DNA of 64,000 nt from Cristatella mucedo (taxonomy: Eukaryota; Bryozoa; Phylactolaemata; Cristatellidae): positions 755,001-819,000 of the forward strand of contig WPIO01000065.1 in assembly GCA_009760855.2 (NCBI GenBank), read 5' to 3'. The notes beneath the pieces are model-generated. The model searched no databases, was not told the DNA's origin, and saw only the letters and a list, made by a program, of their open reading frames with translations. Shown here piece after piece: positions 12,011 to 23,537 of this stretch (positions are counted from its first letter, which is position 1; the number at the start of each line of letters is the position of its first letter). Made by a program: the position numbers and the translations under genes.

Positions 12011-12560
12011 GCCACTATATAGCTGTGCACTGACTCTCGAAAGTCGAGTCTTAAAGGTCAGCCAAGAAAGAAACGCTAGACTTGGTGGAGCCGAGCTTTT
12101 AAGGGACCGAAAGAGGCTCTGTCACTTCTTCGCAGCTAATCGATCTAGAGACGAGCATCGCCCGAGCGATTTGCGATTAAATTCGGCGGGAGGGAAATAA
12201 ACTCTCTGCGGTGTATGGTGTGCACACGGCAGCTGCCTTCATCAAATACGGAAGATCGGCTAAGTTGCCGCAGCATGCCGAGCGGCAGATCTTTCTCAAA
12301 TCGAGCGCACTCACTTGCCTGGGAAGGCGTGTCGTTACTTACGAGCAACGTAGCGACGCAGCGGCTCGACTGGCAGCCGATGCCCTTTGCTAGGCGACGG
12401 GGTCTTTGATGAGACGGGGTGGGCGTCGGAGCTGTTTGCCGAGCTCGCCAGGACGGACGATAGGACAGCACGTTCGCGCGTCCAGCCAACTGCCAGCCAT
12501 AAGCTGGGGCAGCAGATAGAGCAGATAGACGTTCGGTTCGCGGGCGGTGGCGTCTGAATC
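12010..12560 (+). mobile_element. GC-rich dispersed element, inverted relative of 38,640-39,212
   Basis: Reads as the reverse complement of 38,640-39,212 over about 550 bp, including GACTCTCGAAAGTCGAGTC at one end and GGCGGTGGCGTCTG at the other. It contains GGGAAATAAACTCTCTGCGG with an AATAAA near 12,196, so a solo LTR in plus orientation is possible. The frames on either strand (12,145-12,570) have no known domain. It sits directly before a gypsy integrase remnant, which may or may not belong to it. Confidence 0.5.
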
Positions 12561-12589
12561 CTTTCGACATCTTATCACCCTCAGAGCAA

Positions 12590-13045
12590 TAGACTAGCTG
12601 AGCGCTTAATACAAACTTTCAAGTGGGCATATGCAGCTAGTGCAGGGGATCAGCATTGCATTGACCAGTTCCTGCTAAAGCACCGCTCCTCTGAGAATGC
12701 CGTGACCGGGTACACCCCATAGCATTTACTTCTGGGCAAAAACTTGTGCACATGCCTGGTCCTGCTTTGTTCGGCCACTGAAGGGGCTGCCTCGCCTTCT
12801 TCTCCAACTAGGCCTCACAGATATGCGAACGGAGACCTGGTGTGGTACAGGGACTATCACAACAGGACAACAATTTTGTTTCCGGGAACCATAAAGGCAG
12901 CCAATGGCTATGCGATGTATCGGGTAGAGCCAGAAGATGGTGCTGACGTCGCGATTCGTTACCGAACCCAGCTTCGTCGGCAAGATTTAATGCCATACGC
13001 TGACCAGGTGACTCAGGGAAGGTGTGAGCAGGGAGTAGAGGAAGA
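12590..13045 (+). pseudogene. Ty3/gypsy integrase C-terminal remnant
   Basis: The reading frame from about 12,593 gives LAERLIQTF, the end of the integrase catalytic core, then a stop where the family has the HxLLLG-type segment. The frame open at 12,744-13,145 continues with GDLVWYRDYHNRTTILFPG and then the basic tail. The FPG-containing part matches the GPY/F module that follows integrase in many gypsy elements. This part would recognise or bind DNA during element insertion. No protease, reverse transcriptase or LTR pair is attached, and an in-frame stop shows it is dead. Confidence 0.7.
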
Positions 13046-13374
13046 AAACCTGCTACCAGTTATGCAAGAAATTACAAAAATGATTATATGGTTTAAATAT
13101 ATATTCATTAATAGAGTATTTTTATGTGTGAAAACTAATGCATAGTGTAACTAACTAAAATAGAGCGTATGGCAGTTTTTCAAAAAGTTTGAAACGACCT
13201 AGTTACATGGAGAGAGTTAATATAGCCTAATAATGTTAGCTTACTTTTTGTAATTAGATGTTCAGGTTGTGTGTGACAGCTCGAAGGTAACATCACACTA
13301 GGACTGTTCCATATATTGGCATAAACACATCGAGGCGTCGATGAAAGCGAACATATTTCAACTTGAATGCTAAT

Positions 13375-14500
13375 AATAATATTAATAATACATTTGATAA
13401 AAACCTCCACAACTAACAATTTCTTTCCTATTGTTCTACATTCTCTGCAAAGGCAGTAAGATGGAAAATGTAATGGTATCATGCTCGCTAAACGATGCGA
13501 ATAACATGGATAGGGGTGACATGCACATGGTCAGCATGGAAGCATGGTTAGTGGCAGCATGCACAGTGTCACCACGCATGAGCACACAGAGGAGAAATCA
13601 CAGGAACCCACTAAATGCTGTCATAAATAATTGCATGTTTAGTTTCTTTTTAAATGTTGTCAAGTCAGGAGATGTCGTGACTCAAGTGAGTTCCACGCAT
13701 TTGGAGCATACGAACTAAAGGTATGGTCTCTCGTGGATATGATGTTTGTACGAGGTATAGGTAAACAGTTAGATTCCAAAAAACAGGGGGGACGATGCTT
13801 AGTCTGGTTGAGAGTAGATCCGATAGGTACGATGGAGACAAAGAATTTACGGACCTAAAAGTGAGTAGCGAAATGAAGTCAATGCATTGCTTGACTGCGA
13901 GCCAGTGCAGGTCGGTGAGAAGTGGTGGAACGTGGTAACTATGATGCTCACGACAGACAAGCCTAGCTGCAGAGTTTTGCACAAGCAGTAACCGCCTGAT
14001 TGCTCAGGCTGGTAGACCAGCAATCAGTGAGTTACAGAAGTCAAGGCAGGATGTCACAAATGCATGGACCAATTTAGATAAGGTATCGCTGTCCAAACAA
14101 GCCCACATTTTAGCAATTCTATGTAGGTGAAATTAGGCTGGCTTGACTGCCGAGCTCATGTTGTCGTCTAATAAAAGCTCACTATGAAACATGATGCCTA
14201 GCGTTCGTGCTGATTCAATAGGTGATATTCTGGCAGAGCCAATTGTGAGCGTTAGCCTTTGTAATTTCTGAACGACACTTGGTTTTCCCGTAAATAGTAA
14301 GTTAGTCTTACAATCTATCAATTTGAGAAAGTTTGCTGCTATCAATGTGTGTAATTCATCAATACATGCAGCAAGGGAGCTGAGAGAATTCGACGTGCTT
14401 CAGGGCAGAGAGAGCGAGGGTACAACTGGGTACCATCCACATAGAAATGCAAGCCTAGGTTGTGCTTGGCAATCACATCGGCGAGAAGAAAGTATAAACC
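13375..14500 (-). mobile_element. L2-type LINE, 3' half (unit A)
   Basis: Minus-strand ORF pieces at 13,665-13,982 (NSAARLVCREHHS, PPLLTDLHWLAVKQ) and 14,133-14,345 (IGSARISPIESARTLGIMF) give the ORF2 C-terminus. The 3' end at 13,375 carries the ATT-rich tail. The internal part aligns with 39,810-40,230, where the 3' portion is missing. Confidence 0.85.
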
Positions 14501-14504
14501 GTGA

Positions 14505-14755
14505 AAGAACAATGTTGCTGAAAGTAGGCAGACTCGACTGCGGAGCTGACGCGGTCGTCTAATGAAAGATCACTTTGGAATAAAACATGTAGATTTCGTA
14601 CCGATTTGGCAGGAGATGTGCTGGAAGAGCCGATTTCCAGCGTTAACCATTCCAGTTTTCGAATCCCACTCGATTTGCTCATAAGTAGTTGTTTGGTTTT
14701 ACTATCATTTAATTTAAGAAAGTTGCTGCAATCCATGTGCGTATGTCATCAATAT
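14505..14755 (-). mobile_element. second L2 fragment nested in the first (unit A)
   Basis: The same coding stretch (IGSSSTSPAKSVRNLHVLF) occurs again immediately upstream of the previous copy, joined near the same point as in unit B (40,200-40,470). The same nesting in both units shows that it predates the duplication. Confidence 0.8.
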
Positions 14756-16934
14756 CGCTTGCCTCCGAGCCGTTTGCGAAGCGTCTCAATCTGCCTCTGC
14801 ATGCACCTGAGCATTCTCATATCCTAGCTCGATCTCACACATGCTGTTACTTATACCTACTCTCAACTCTCACTCGCTCTCTCCCTCTAACTGTCTCTCT
14901 GGCTCTCTCACTCTCCCAACGATGACCGAGGTTTCCGTAGACCCCTTTATATAACCGCTATAGGATTAGCCCCACGTACCAGGCCGGGCACGGACTGACC
15001 GGGGGGGGGCGAGCAAGTGGTTTAGGCTGGTCGCTTCATCCACCGCAATCCGCCTACCACTCCCAGTAGCCATGTCTATTGGGATTCTCAGCCAGGATTA
15101 GCTGTCGTTAATCTATTATGTCTGAGCGAATAGTTCACCGTATCACCCTCGCACACTTCGGCTGGGAACTCGTTCATGAATAGGCGAACTCGGTCCACGT
15201 AAGCTGTCTGAACAGCAGGCTCTTCACCTATTCCATTAGCGTACCTCCCCCTCCCCCGGAGCATCCGACCGCCCGTTCCATCTCTTTCCGTGAGCTACTA
15301 CTTTGCAATTACACATTTGAAGGCTAAGTTAGATCTTCAATTCTAATCATTATACTGAACGGTGTAGCTCTATATGCAGATTATTTACCCTGATATTTTG
15401 ACAAGGACTTAGACATCATAACTATACTGCTTAGCAGTTGGGACAGCTCTCATTGCCAGACAGTTGGCGGCAGATTGATGTCCCCACAGATTCCCAAAAT
15501 ACATGGATTTATGCTGGACTGCCGAGTCATCAGCCGTAAGCCCCTTAACCACTCGAGCGACTGCGGCTGCTTTGACAGGCCGATCCCTCGTAGGGCCGTA
15601 GCCTAATGCTCGTAGGCTCCCGAGTCACATTCCCTCACAGTAGTACAATAAATATCACAAAGGGCACAAAGTACGCACGACATCAGCGACTTGTGCTTTC
15701 GAAACCTAACCACCGACTTACGTTTTCGAATTAAAAACTACATATGTCGATAATGACATCCGGCTCCGATTAGTTGTATTAAAATTCCGAAAGCTCAAAT
15801 AATCTCTCGGGTTGTCATAAGTTAGATGATATAGCAAGCCAACAATAGAAATAATACAACTATTAAGTCCCTTGTGTAGTTACTTAAGAGAACGGAATCA
15901 CACTGCATTCGCTTTAATGACTCGCTGCACCACGAACCACATTTGTAACAACGGGAAGCAGTCAGTACCCAATAGTAACTGGAAAGTCAAGTATCAGGAT
16001 TAGTCAAGCGTAACTATCAATCTGCAGAACCTCTGCTATCGTAACCACCGCCTGATTAATCTCAACGCTGTTACTATCTTTGCCCTAGAAAACACGCCTG
16101 TGCCACACACATGCAAGCCCATTCCCGGCCAGACAAGATCAGCTACTAGCTTACAGAGCTTAGGGTAGATTTGAATCACGTGCGGTGTCTACATCTCATT
16201 GGTGGAGTTACCAATCAACCGACTTAGCATTAAGTAGGCTTGACGCGCGTCGGTGTTATCACTTCCATTCGGATCGCTGGTGGTTTTGCCGGTCGAGTTA
16301 CTCTCCCAGCTGTAGCTAACACTACGGAGTAGCTCATTGTCAACGAGACGAGCCTTTTGAGCGTATGAACCCGAGACGCCATGCTTAAGTTCCCCGTCTT
16401 TCGGCTGTTCAACCGTTTCCTACGGTTGTGAACAGAGGTAAGCACCGACCACCTAAGACTAGTAGGGATTCGAGTTTCAGCTTGACTCCTTCTAGTACTG
16501 CTAGTGCCGGTTCCATCGGATTGCTTGGTTCAAACGAGAGCGTTTTCATGCTGTACATGCCGTCCTGCTGTTCGAATGTTCGAATGCCCAGCATGCAGCG
16601 GCGATGACCAAATTCTCGTTCCGTCGCTCTTATGTTAATCTTAAGTCGCCTTATCTTATGTTAGTAAATCAAACCTAGAGGACAGGTAGGAATGCCTTGA
16701 CTAGATCCGCACGCTCACACTGGTTATAAATAGCGCTTCACCCTGTCAAGGCTGTGATCAGCGACATCAGATCCTCTTCGATAAACAATTTCGTCACCTC
16801 CACGATTATGCATATGAGCCATGGGGTGGTATACACGACGGTGGAAGCAAGAACGAACAAAAGGTATACTGCAAAAGAACGATAGAGAAAGACAATACAC
16901 ATTCAAATCATGGTAAGATTTTTAATTAACATAA

Positions 16935-17035
16935 ATACTGGCTGATTTAACAGCCTCTTTTGTATAGCGACAAAAGAGTCTTTAAGGCTATCACCACCGC
17001 TTGCAGTGGCGATACAAGATCGCCTAGATACACTT
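16935..17035 (-). mobile_element. SINE copy, inverted
   Basis: Plus-strand GCTGATTTAACAGCCTCTTTTG is the reverse complement of the SINE 3' end seen at 11,000 and 36,520. The body TCACCACCGCTTGCAGTGGC follows. The tRNA-like head is missing, and there is no counterpart at 43.3-43.6 kb in unit B. Confidence 0.6.
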
Positions 17036-17119
17036 CCTCCTGACGTCAGATTGTTTGTAGACACTGACCAGTTGTCGCTTTCCGACCGCCTTAAAGCTTT
17101 ACCCTAGTATTAAAAAACT

Positions 17120-17310
17120 TTAGGAAAAATAATATATGTGCTTGGTACTCGAAGAGAACTTGGTCTCTTTCTAGGCACTTTACATGTCCTGCAAAGGAAG
17201 CACGGTCGCATGGTTAGTGGTAGCATGCTCAATGACAACAAACTTAACGAGTTAGAGGTGACATGATCAAGGTCAGCATACAAATACGGCTAGTGGCAGC
17301 ATACGTATTG
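17120..17310 (-). mobile_element. L2 3' end fragment (unit A)
   Basis: Contains GAGAACTTGGTCTCTTTCTAGGCACTTTACATG, the L2 hairpin region, with downstream sequence typical of the family (GCATGGTTAGTGGTAGCATG). Unit B has an L2 tail at the equivalent place (43,720-43,800). The following 17,310-18,230 is found only in unit A and holds no recognisable gene. Confidence 0.65.
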
Positions 17311-18234
17311 AAATTTGATTCTATGCGTGAAATCATGTAGGTGAAATCTCGTAGCAAACAGCTTTAACGCTCGCCTGCATCGCAGGCCGAGCATGTCTGC
17401 TGGCCAAAGGCCCAGAGGCATAGCGAGGAAACAGATCCCTCCCCCCGATACCAATGTCAAAGAGGCGCCAAAAGCAAAATAGATTGTGAATATTGTTTTA
17501 AACTTTTTAAGTGAGAATATCAATCTTGATTCCAGGCAAGTCCTTGTTGGAATGGACTTGACTATTACCGGCTGAGCTAGTTAAGCATATTTACAGAATT
17601 AGACCAAGCTGTAGCCTGACACTGTGGCGGCAGACACGCAACAACACGGAAACATTGAGGGGGCTTCAAACACCTTTTATTCGACTTTCTCTCCCAGAGC
17701 AGAAGGCACACGGCCGTCCAACCCTTTTTCAATTCACCGTCCGAGTTTAAACTGTCCTTCCCATCGGCTCGCCCCATTCTGCTTGGTTAAAGCAGGCTGC
17801 GTTGCGTCAAGGGTGGTCCAGCAATGCCGGGCTAAGCACCGATATGAGTGGCATTTTGCACAATTATGTGTGATAGTAACTATTGTGTGACTTTTGATCA
17901 GGCTACTACAGAAAGGTTGTGCATGACCGCAGTCGCTCTCCTGGAACAACGGTCTGCCGGTCGGCGGGTCTTGCGCTCAGCTTTCGTTGCTGAGCGAGCC
18001 TGTTAGCTGGTCGGCTAGAAGTCACATGCGAATGATATTGGCTACCTGAAGATTGACCAAACTTCTGTTTCGCCCGTCAGTCCGCAGCCGCTTCGAGCAG
18101 ACCTAGTACTACGAGGATCGAGCCTGTTTTAGAACAAAGAAGGTTTATTTTCTGGAAAAGGTAATCGAGCCGTGAGTACGGATTGGTTCAAGAGGCAACT
18201 TGCTGATTGGCATGAAGGTAGCAACCTGGCTGAT

Positions 18235-19745
18235 CTACTCTTCCTCAAAACAGTCGGCAGGCTGCTTCAGTTATTTGCTCTTCCCTAAGTCCACCCAAAA
18301 TTACCGATCGTCACTTGAATTTTCAAAAGTGTTTAGCCAGCGGAGGAAACCTGAAAAACTATTGGCCCCATGAACTCAGCCCTTCTCACCGTCAGGCTTT
18401 TGCTTCACCACATGGAAGGAATTACTGAGACGACTTCTCAAAGGAAGTGGCGTAGACACCGCTGTTAAGGCAAAAATCCTTTCGGAAAAACATGGATGAC
18501 ATGGAGTCTTAAAGAGAGTTCTCAGCAGCACCAAGCTCTTGGTTTCTCAAAACCTGGCAGTTCGTGGTCACCAAGAGAGTGTTGACCTGGCTGGTAAGAA
18601 AAACTGTTAACTTCATGGAAATTCTTCATCTTCCACCTCAGTACGATCCTCTTCTGCAACCACACCTGGACCACGCCAGTAAGAATCCTAATTCAGTCTC
18701 CTATATGTCTGCTCAATTCAAAAAGGAATTCCATAATCTACCTGCATCCGCAGTCAGAGACAAGTTACTCTGAAACACAGGGTGAAACATTACTGTGGAA
18801 TTATGTTTGACTCAACTCCTGATTTGGCACACCGCGAGCAGATGTCCGAGATCAATAGATATGTTCATGCTTTCCAACACAACGGTCGTCATCAGAGAGT
18901 CTTACCTGGGCTTTCCTTAAACCTACGCCAACGATGCTGCAGCAGTTGAGGGTCTCATCGTAGACAAGCTTGAATCTCAGAAAACTTCCTTGCCAGAGAG
19001 AAGGTAGCAGTGCTACGACAATGTAGAAGTCATGTTTGGCCACTTGTCCTTTGTCCAAAAGTGAATGCTGTCCACAAATGAGAAGACAATTTTTGTAAAC
19101 TGTGATAACCATAGCTTGAACCTGGCAGGAGTTTATGCTGCAAGTCAAGTTTTCGTTGTCATTACCTTTTTTTGAGCAATCGTCGAGACACAACAAAAGT
19201 CGAGAGCACCTACTTATTCTTTTCAAGATCAACACTGAGGTGGGAAGAACTTAAGAAAGTCTAAGACATCAATATCAAACGTGACTCGGCAACAAGATGG
19301 AGTGCAAGATTGAAGGCTATGAAAGCTATCAATGATGGACTGGACAGAGTTGCAAGTCTTTTGAAGCAACTGTCTGAGGACACAGGTGGAACACTTGAAA
19401 CAAAGGAAGAATGAGGAAAATGGGAAACAAGAAAGACGGAAAGCTGGCAGTCTTCTACATTGTATTTTGAACTTTAAATTGTTGGCTCTGTTGCTATTTT
19501 GGTACAGCATCTTAAGAATGATTGACCGCGCTCAGAAAAGACTGCAGGATCTATAGATAAACTTTAAAGGCGTCTCTTGTGACCTCTATTCTCTTAAGAT
19601 TGAGTTGTCAAGACTTCGAAAAGACCTGTGGCAACATTCGCTAAGTTAAACCTGTGATTGCTTTCTCGTACGTGTACTTGAATTAGTAACTTTCCCGACT
19701 CGATATTCCCGTTAGCTTGATTTTCTGCATTTCACCTACTGTGGA
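18235..19745 (+). pseudogene. hAT transposase pseudogene, ZMYM1-like clade (unit A)
   Basis: Fragments in several frames match the family of hAT transposases related to ZMYM1-type host proteins. These include NFMEILHLPPQYDPLL at 18,600-18,660, YMSAQFKKEFHNLPASAVRD near 18,705-18,760, then GIMFDSTPDLAHREQM at about 18,800-18,845, and the ERSKNLT-type N-terminal zone before them. Frameshifts break it every 100-200 bp. Compared with unit B it has lost about 0.7 kb of its C-terminal half, including the dimerisation domain. An intact enzyme would cut and paste DNA bounded by short inverted repeats and 8-bp target duplications. Confidence 0.75.
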
Positions 19746-20873
19746 CCTATTTTGCAGCAATGTCGGACAAATGGATAGGGTGCCAGCTGTAGCTTTGTGC
19801 CCGGACGGCGAAATGGCTCAGTACGCCTCTGCAAAGGCCGATATGAACGGCCAGCTGCACGTCGGTAGGAAAGGTGACTCACTAGCAAGGTGAATACACA
19901 GACGTGAGACGAGAGAGGCGGCAGGTGCGTAGACAGGCGAGCTGCAGGATGAGTAGGTGCATGGCCTGTCGCGGGATGGTACGTCGGCCATAGATCGTCG
20001 TCAGTCGACACTCAGAATGACGGCTTATGTTTCCAGCCAGCACCGCTAGGTGGGTGTGGAAAGCAGCTCTATGCAAAGGGCAGATGACAGAGCGAGCAGT
20101 GCACGGGATCGCAGGCTGCTTAGCAACGCTGAGCTCCGGAAACTCGGCACGATGGGCTCTAGTGGCTCAGCTAGCTACTTGAGCCCATGGGGAGGTCGGG
20201 GCTCGGCGTGAGCTGCTGGCAATCCATCATCGCCTGTCTAAAGTATCGTCGAAAAGCAGATGGATTTACACGGAATGGGTAGGGCTGACGGGCATACTCG
20301 CCTCTGCATTGTCGGTAGCATCGACGACGGATCTACGAGCATGCAAGCGATTGCCCCATCGGGCTAGAGGTGTGGTGCAGGGGAACATCTGTCTAGCAGG
20401 CCGTGGGGGCGTATCGGACTCGATATTGGCCGACTCACACCGGTAGCTGGCTGGTGGCGACTCGAGCTTGCTTCTGATCCACCCTACGCATAGGTTTTAG
20501 TGACACATTTTAAAAGTCGTGGTTGTACGAGGTGGCATGAAATCCTGAATTGATGCCGTAGTCTGCCCAAGACACCATTCATCCGCTGAAGGTATTACCA
20601 ACGCCCAAGAGTTGGAAGGTGCGTTGCTCACCTCTTGAGTCTAACATGCATGCGATGTAATGCATGTCGGCAGTACTTGAACGCTTACGTTGGCTTAGCC
20701 ATTACGAGCCTCACTGTAGTGCGGAAGTTTGCAGTGTGATCTAACTGGCTGGTTGAAGCGAGCCTAGGGAGTCTAGTATCCACTACAAGCCTTTCGCACA
20801 TCACTTTCTATTTTCAGCCGATGCCCCGGCGTGTCGCTGCGTCGTGGAAGTAAACACGTTACAGCGAATGGCA

Positions 20874-20877
<4 letters not shown>

Positions 20878-20945
<68 letters not shown>
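20878..20945. repeat. CT microsatellite (unit A)
   Basis: About 33 CT units. The same locus in unit B (47,813-47,834) has only about 10, so the tract changed length after duplication. Confidence 0.97.
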
Positions 20946-20947
<2 letters not shown>

Positions 20948-21062
20948 AGAGTGTTGTGATGCAGTCTAATATAAAACTTAAAAACGCCACTCAGACTATA
21001 CAGTTATTCATTCACACGGCGGCCGCAAGGCTGGTTTGTAAATCGAAGACATTCAGTTCCAG

Positions 21063-21251
21063 ATGCGAGCTAAAGAGGATGCCGTTATTCCTGGAGAAGC
21101 AGCCGACGTGCTGAATTTCGGACCGCTTCGGACTTGTCGTGTTCGCGTTCAGCCTCGTGTGACTCATTTGTTCTCTGAGGCCAATAAGTTTATTGGCAGT
21201 TTTGTTACTTTATTTAAAGACCGCCGCGACTTATTTCGTGCCGGATTTTGA
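21063..21251 (+). CDS. conserved short ORF of unknown function (unit A)
   Basis: A 62-codon ORF beginning MRAKEDAVIPGEAADVLNF. The unit B ORF at 47,953-48,150 begins almost identically and stays collinear without an indel over about 60 codons, although flanking DNA has several. About 70 percent of residues agree. The ATG follows TTCAGTTCCAG, which resembles a splice acceptor. No domain is recognised. It could be a short exon of an unseen gene or simply chance openness; the many amino acid changes argue against strong constraint. Confidence 0.3.
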   Translation: MRAKEDAVIPGEAADVLNFGPLRTCRVRVQPRVTHLFSEANKFIGSFVTLFKDRRDLFRAGF

Positions 21252-22024
21252 TTTAAGGTGGACCCAGTGGAGTAGTTGGAGTGCAGGGGGGGCATTTGCC
21301 CTCCCCCCTGCAGCTGGGTAGCGACCTGGGCCGTCCCCTATCCGAATGCCAGCAACCGTCACCTACAACAAAATTACGTCTTAATTACACTCGATGAGCA
21401 ACCGCCAAGTTTGCGCCAAAAGATTTATCATTTTGCGGTAAAAGTTTTCATTAACTGCGGGTCAAGCCCCTCCTACTTACGTAGACCTCTTACGCGGTAC
21501 CGCTAGTCTAGGATCCGTCATTGCGCCAGCGTCACGTGTGCTTGCCATACAGTACTTTAGTGGCCGCACTTTGCATAACTTAATTATACGTCTAAAACAG
21601 CGAAACCATAAAACGGCCGTGGCGTCTCGAAATGGTAACACACTGTAACTTGTAACAAACGGCTCTGTGCCTTAACTCTTCCACTTGCTTGTCTTTGTTT
21701 AAATTGAGCTTCGCTTACTTTCAATAGCAAAGCATTGTTTTCATTATATCCAATAGGAAGGCTTTATTCTCTATGGCAAGCCAGGTTAGTTAGTTTGTTC
21801 ACTAGTTTTTTAGTACGTCAGTCACTGTCGTCACGCCTTACATTATGTCACTTGTGATATTTATACTACTAAAAAGACGATACATCAGTAATCACGTCGC
21901 AAGTCAAATAAGGGGAAATAAGGGGAGATAATTTGAAAAATTGTGTAAGCAGATGCAACGTGCAAAATATTGTAGCTGAAATAGATTTGCTTTGCTACGC
22001 CTGCCTTTGGTACTCGACGCCTCG

Positions 22025-22185
22025 CTGGCTTGACCCAGCGGTAAGGTGCTCACTGCAAACCAAGGTCAGAATGTATTTTATGGCCGAGGTGGAGGACTCG
22101 ATCTCCGTTGCGTACGTGAGAGGCCTGAATAGAGATTCAGTTCTCTCAGGGCGCTATGCAGATGAATTATTGTTTTATATTGCAT
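22025..22185 (+). mobile_element. tRNA-headed SINE with L2-type tail (unit A)
   Basis: The head reads CTTGACCCAGCGGTAAGGTGC (A-box-like region), followed by a degenerate B box in GAGGACTCGATCTCC. The tail reads GAGATTCAGTTCTCTCAGGG and CGCTATGCAGATGAATTATTG, the same hairpin and end as the L2 LINEs of this window. The counterpart at 49,505-49,670 confirms presence before duplication. A SINE that borrows the 3' end of a LINE is usually mobilised by that LINE. Confidence 0.65.
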
Positions 22186-22519
22186 CAATGGATATGTTCA
22201 ATATATATAGAATCTGCGTTGGATTCTTCATGGGGTTTACTATATAGCTAATATACTGCCAATTTAAAGACGGTCACCGTCTGACGTTATCATGAGCACA
22301 GCTCGATGCTGGATGATTCACTACCTGGTGCTCACGAATGAATTTCATAAAATTAGATACTAGTTTCGTTTCTTTGAACTGTATTGAAATACAATAATTT
22401 TTAAGTTCACTTTTTAATTTTTCCTTGTATGCAGATTTTGCTCCAATAACTGAGATCTCGAAGCTTGGCAGGCAGTCAGTAAGGAGGAATCGCCAGCAAA
22501 GGCAGCAAACACTTACGCC

Positions 22520-22970
22520 CATCTGTCAAAGCAAAGCTGGAGTTACCCGTGGTTTTGGTACCGGTGTAGGATAATTATTAATTTAATTATCTTTATTTAA
22601 ATTTAATGGCTTGTTTTTTATTATTTTTATTATTTTAATATTAAATTTATTAAATTTAAATTGAATTTAATTTTTAATTTGTGGAAACTAGTGGTTTCCG
22701 CCGCCACTGTGGACGGGCAAGTTTTCACATCAATGAACGGGAACACAAAGGAACTAAGAAAGCTATCAGAATGTAAGCACACCTATCGCAGACAACAACT
22801 AGAAAACCAGCAGCAGAGGAAGCCACTCCACCGAACCGTAACAGAAACTTCACGTACGATAAACTTTAAAACAAGAATACACTGAAGAACACGAGCCCGC
22901 GAGCTTCGTGCTGTTAAAGCCCAGCGAACGCCTCAGTTATGATAAGGTCAAAAGCGGAAAGAGACTGAAG
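22520..22970 (+). promoter_or_regulatory. putative promoter and 5' non-coding exon of the GPCR (unit A)
   Basis: Three-way similarity with 49,995-50,363 and 54,382-54,731. It starts with TGTCAAAGCAAAGCTGG (22,524-22,540), which is almost unchanged in all three, and ends at GAGACTGAAG|GTATAA, a splice-donor-like junction at 22,970/22,971. The position of the TATA box in unit C reads ACTTTAAAAC here. ORFs across the region differ between copies, so it is unlikely to code. An AT-rich insertion at 22,570-22,685 is unique to this unit. The intron would run 22,971-23,537, ending TTTTCTAG right before the ATG. Confidence 0.5.
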
Positions 22971-23261
22971 GTATAACTCGAGCACTTTACGATTCAGGTC
23001 TCGGTTTGGAGTCCTTGCCCGATAGTGGGCCGGGCTCATCACCTAAGCTGGACATATCAATAGGTCAGCAGACACTCATGCCCTTGCATTGTAATGCAAC
23101 ACTGAAATTTTCAGAGATTGTTTGTGGATATAAGCTAGCTAATTATAATTAGCTCCGTTGGGTTCAATAGCATGCTGCGATTGGCAATAAAATAAACAAA
23201 AGCCATGGTAAGCTACTCAGCTGCCAACGGATAAAAGTTCAATACCCCAGAACTGATCGGT

Positions 23262-23350
23262 CTTAATAATAATAATAATAATAATTAAACGCTTCATAAA
23301 GCGCCCTAAGAGAATTCAATCTCTCTCTAGGCGCTTTACGTTTGGCATGG
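23262..23350 (-). mobile_element. minimal L2 tail, about 87 bp, inside the GPCR 5' intron
   Basis: Consists only of the AAT run, GCCCTAAGAGAATTCAATC and CTAGGCGCTTTACG, that is, the L2 3' hairpin plus tail. Unit B goes directly from CGGTCTTAATA to CGTCTTGGAGAG (near 50,650), so the insertion came after the duplication. Confidence 0.8.
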
Positions 23351-23537
23351 TCTCGGAGAGAGATGCAACTAATTTCCTGCAATTCATTCACTAAATTCCT
23401 GCGGCTCACCTGAGTAAAAAGCCTGCTCCGTTTCTCTGCTCTCACGTCTGATGGTAGCATTCCAATGACATTTTATTTTGTTTTCCTAGCGGCTGTGGCA
23501 ATGTGCGCATTTCTGCAGTGCCGCTTTGATTTTCTAG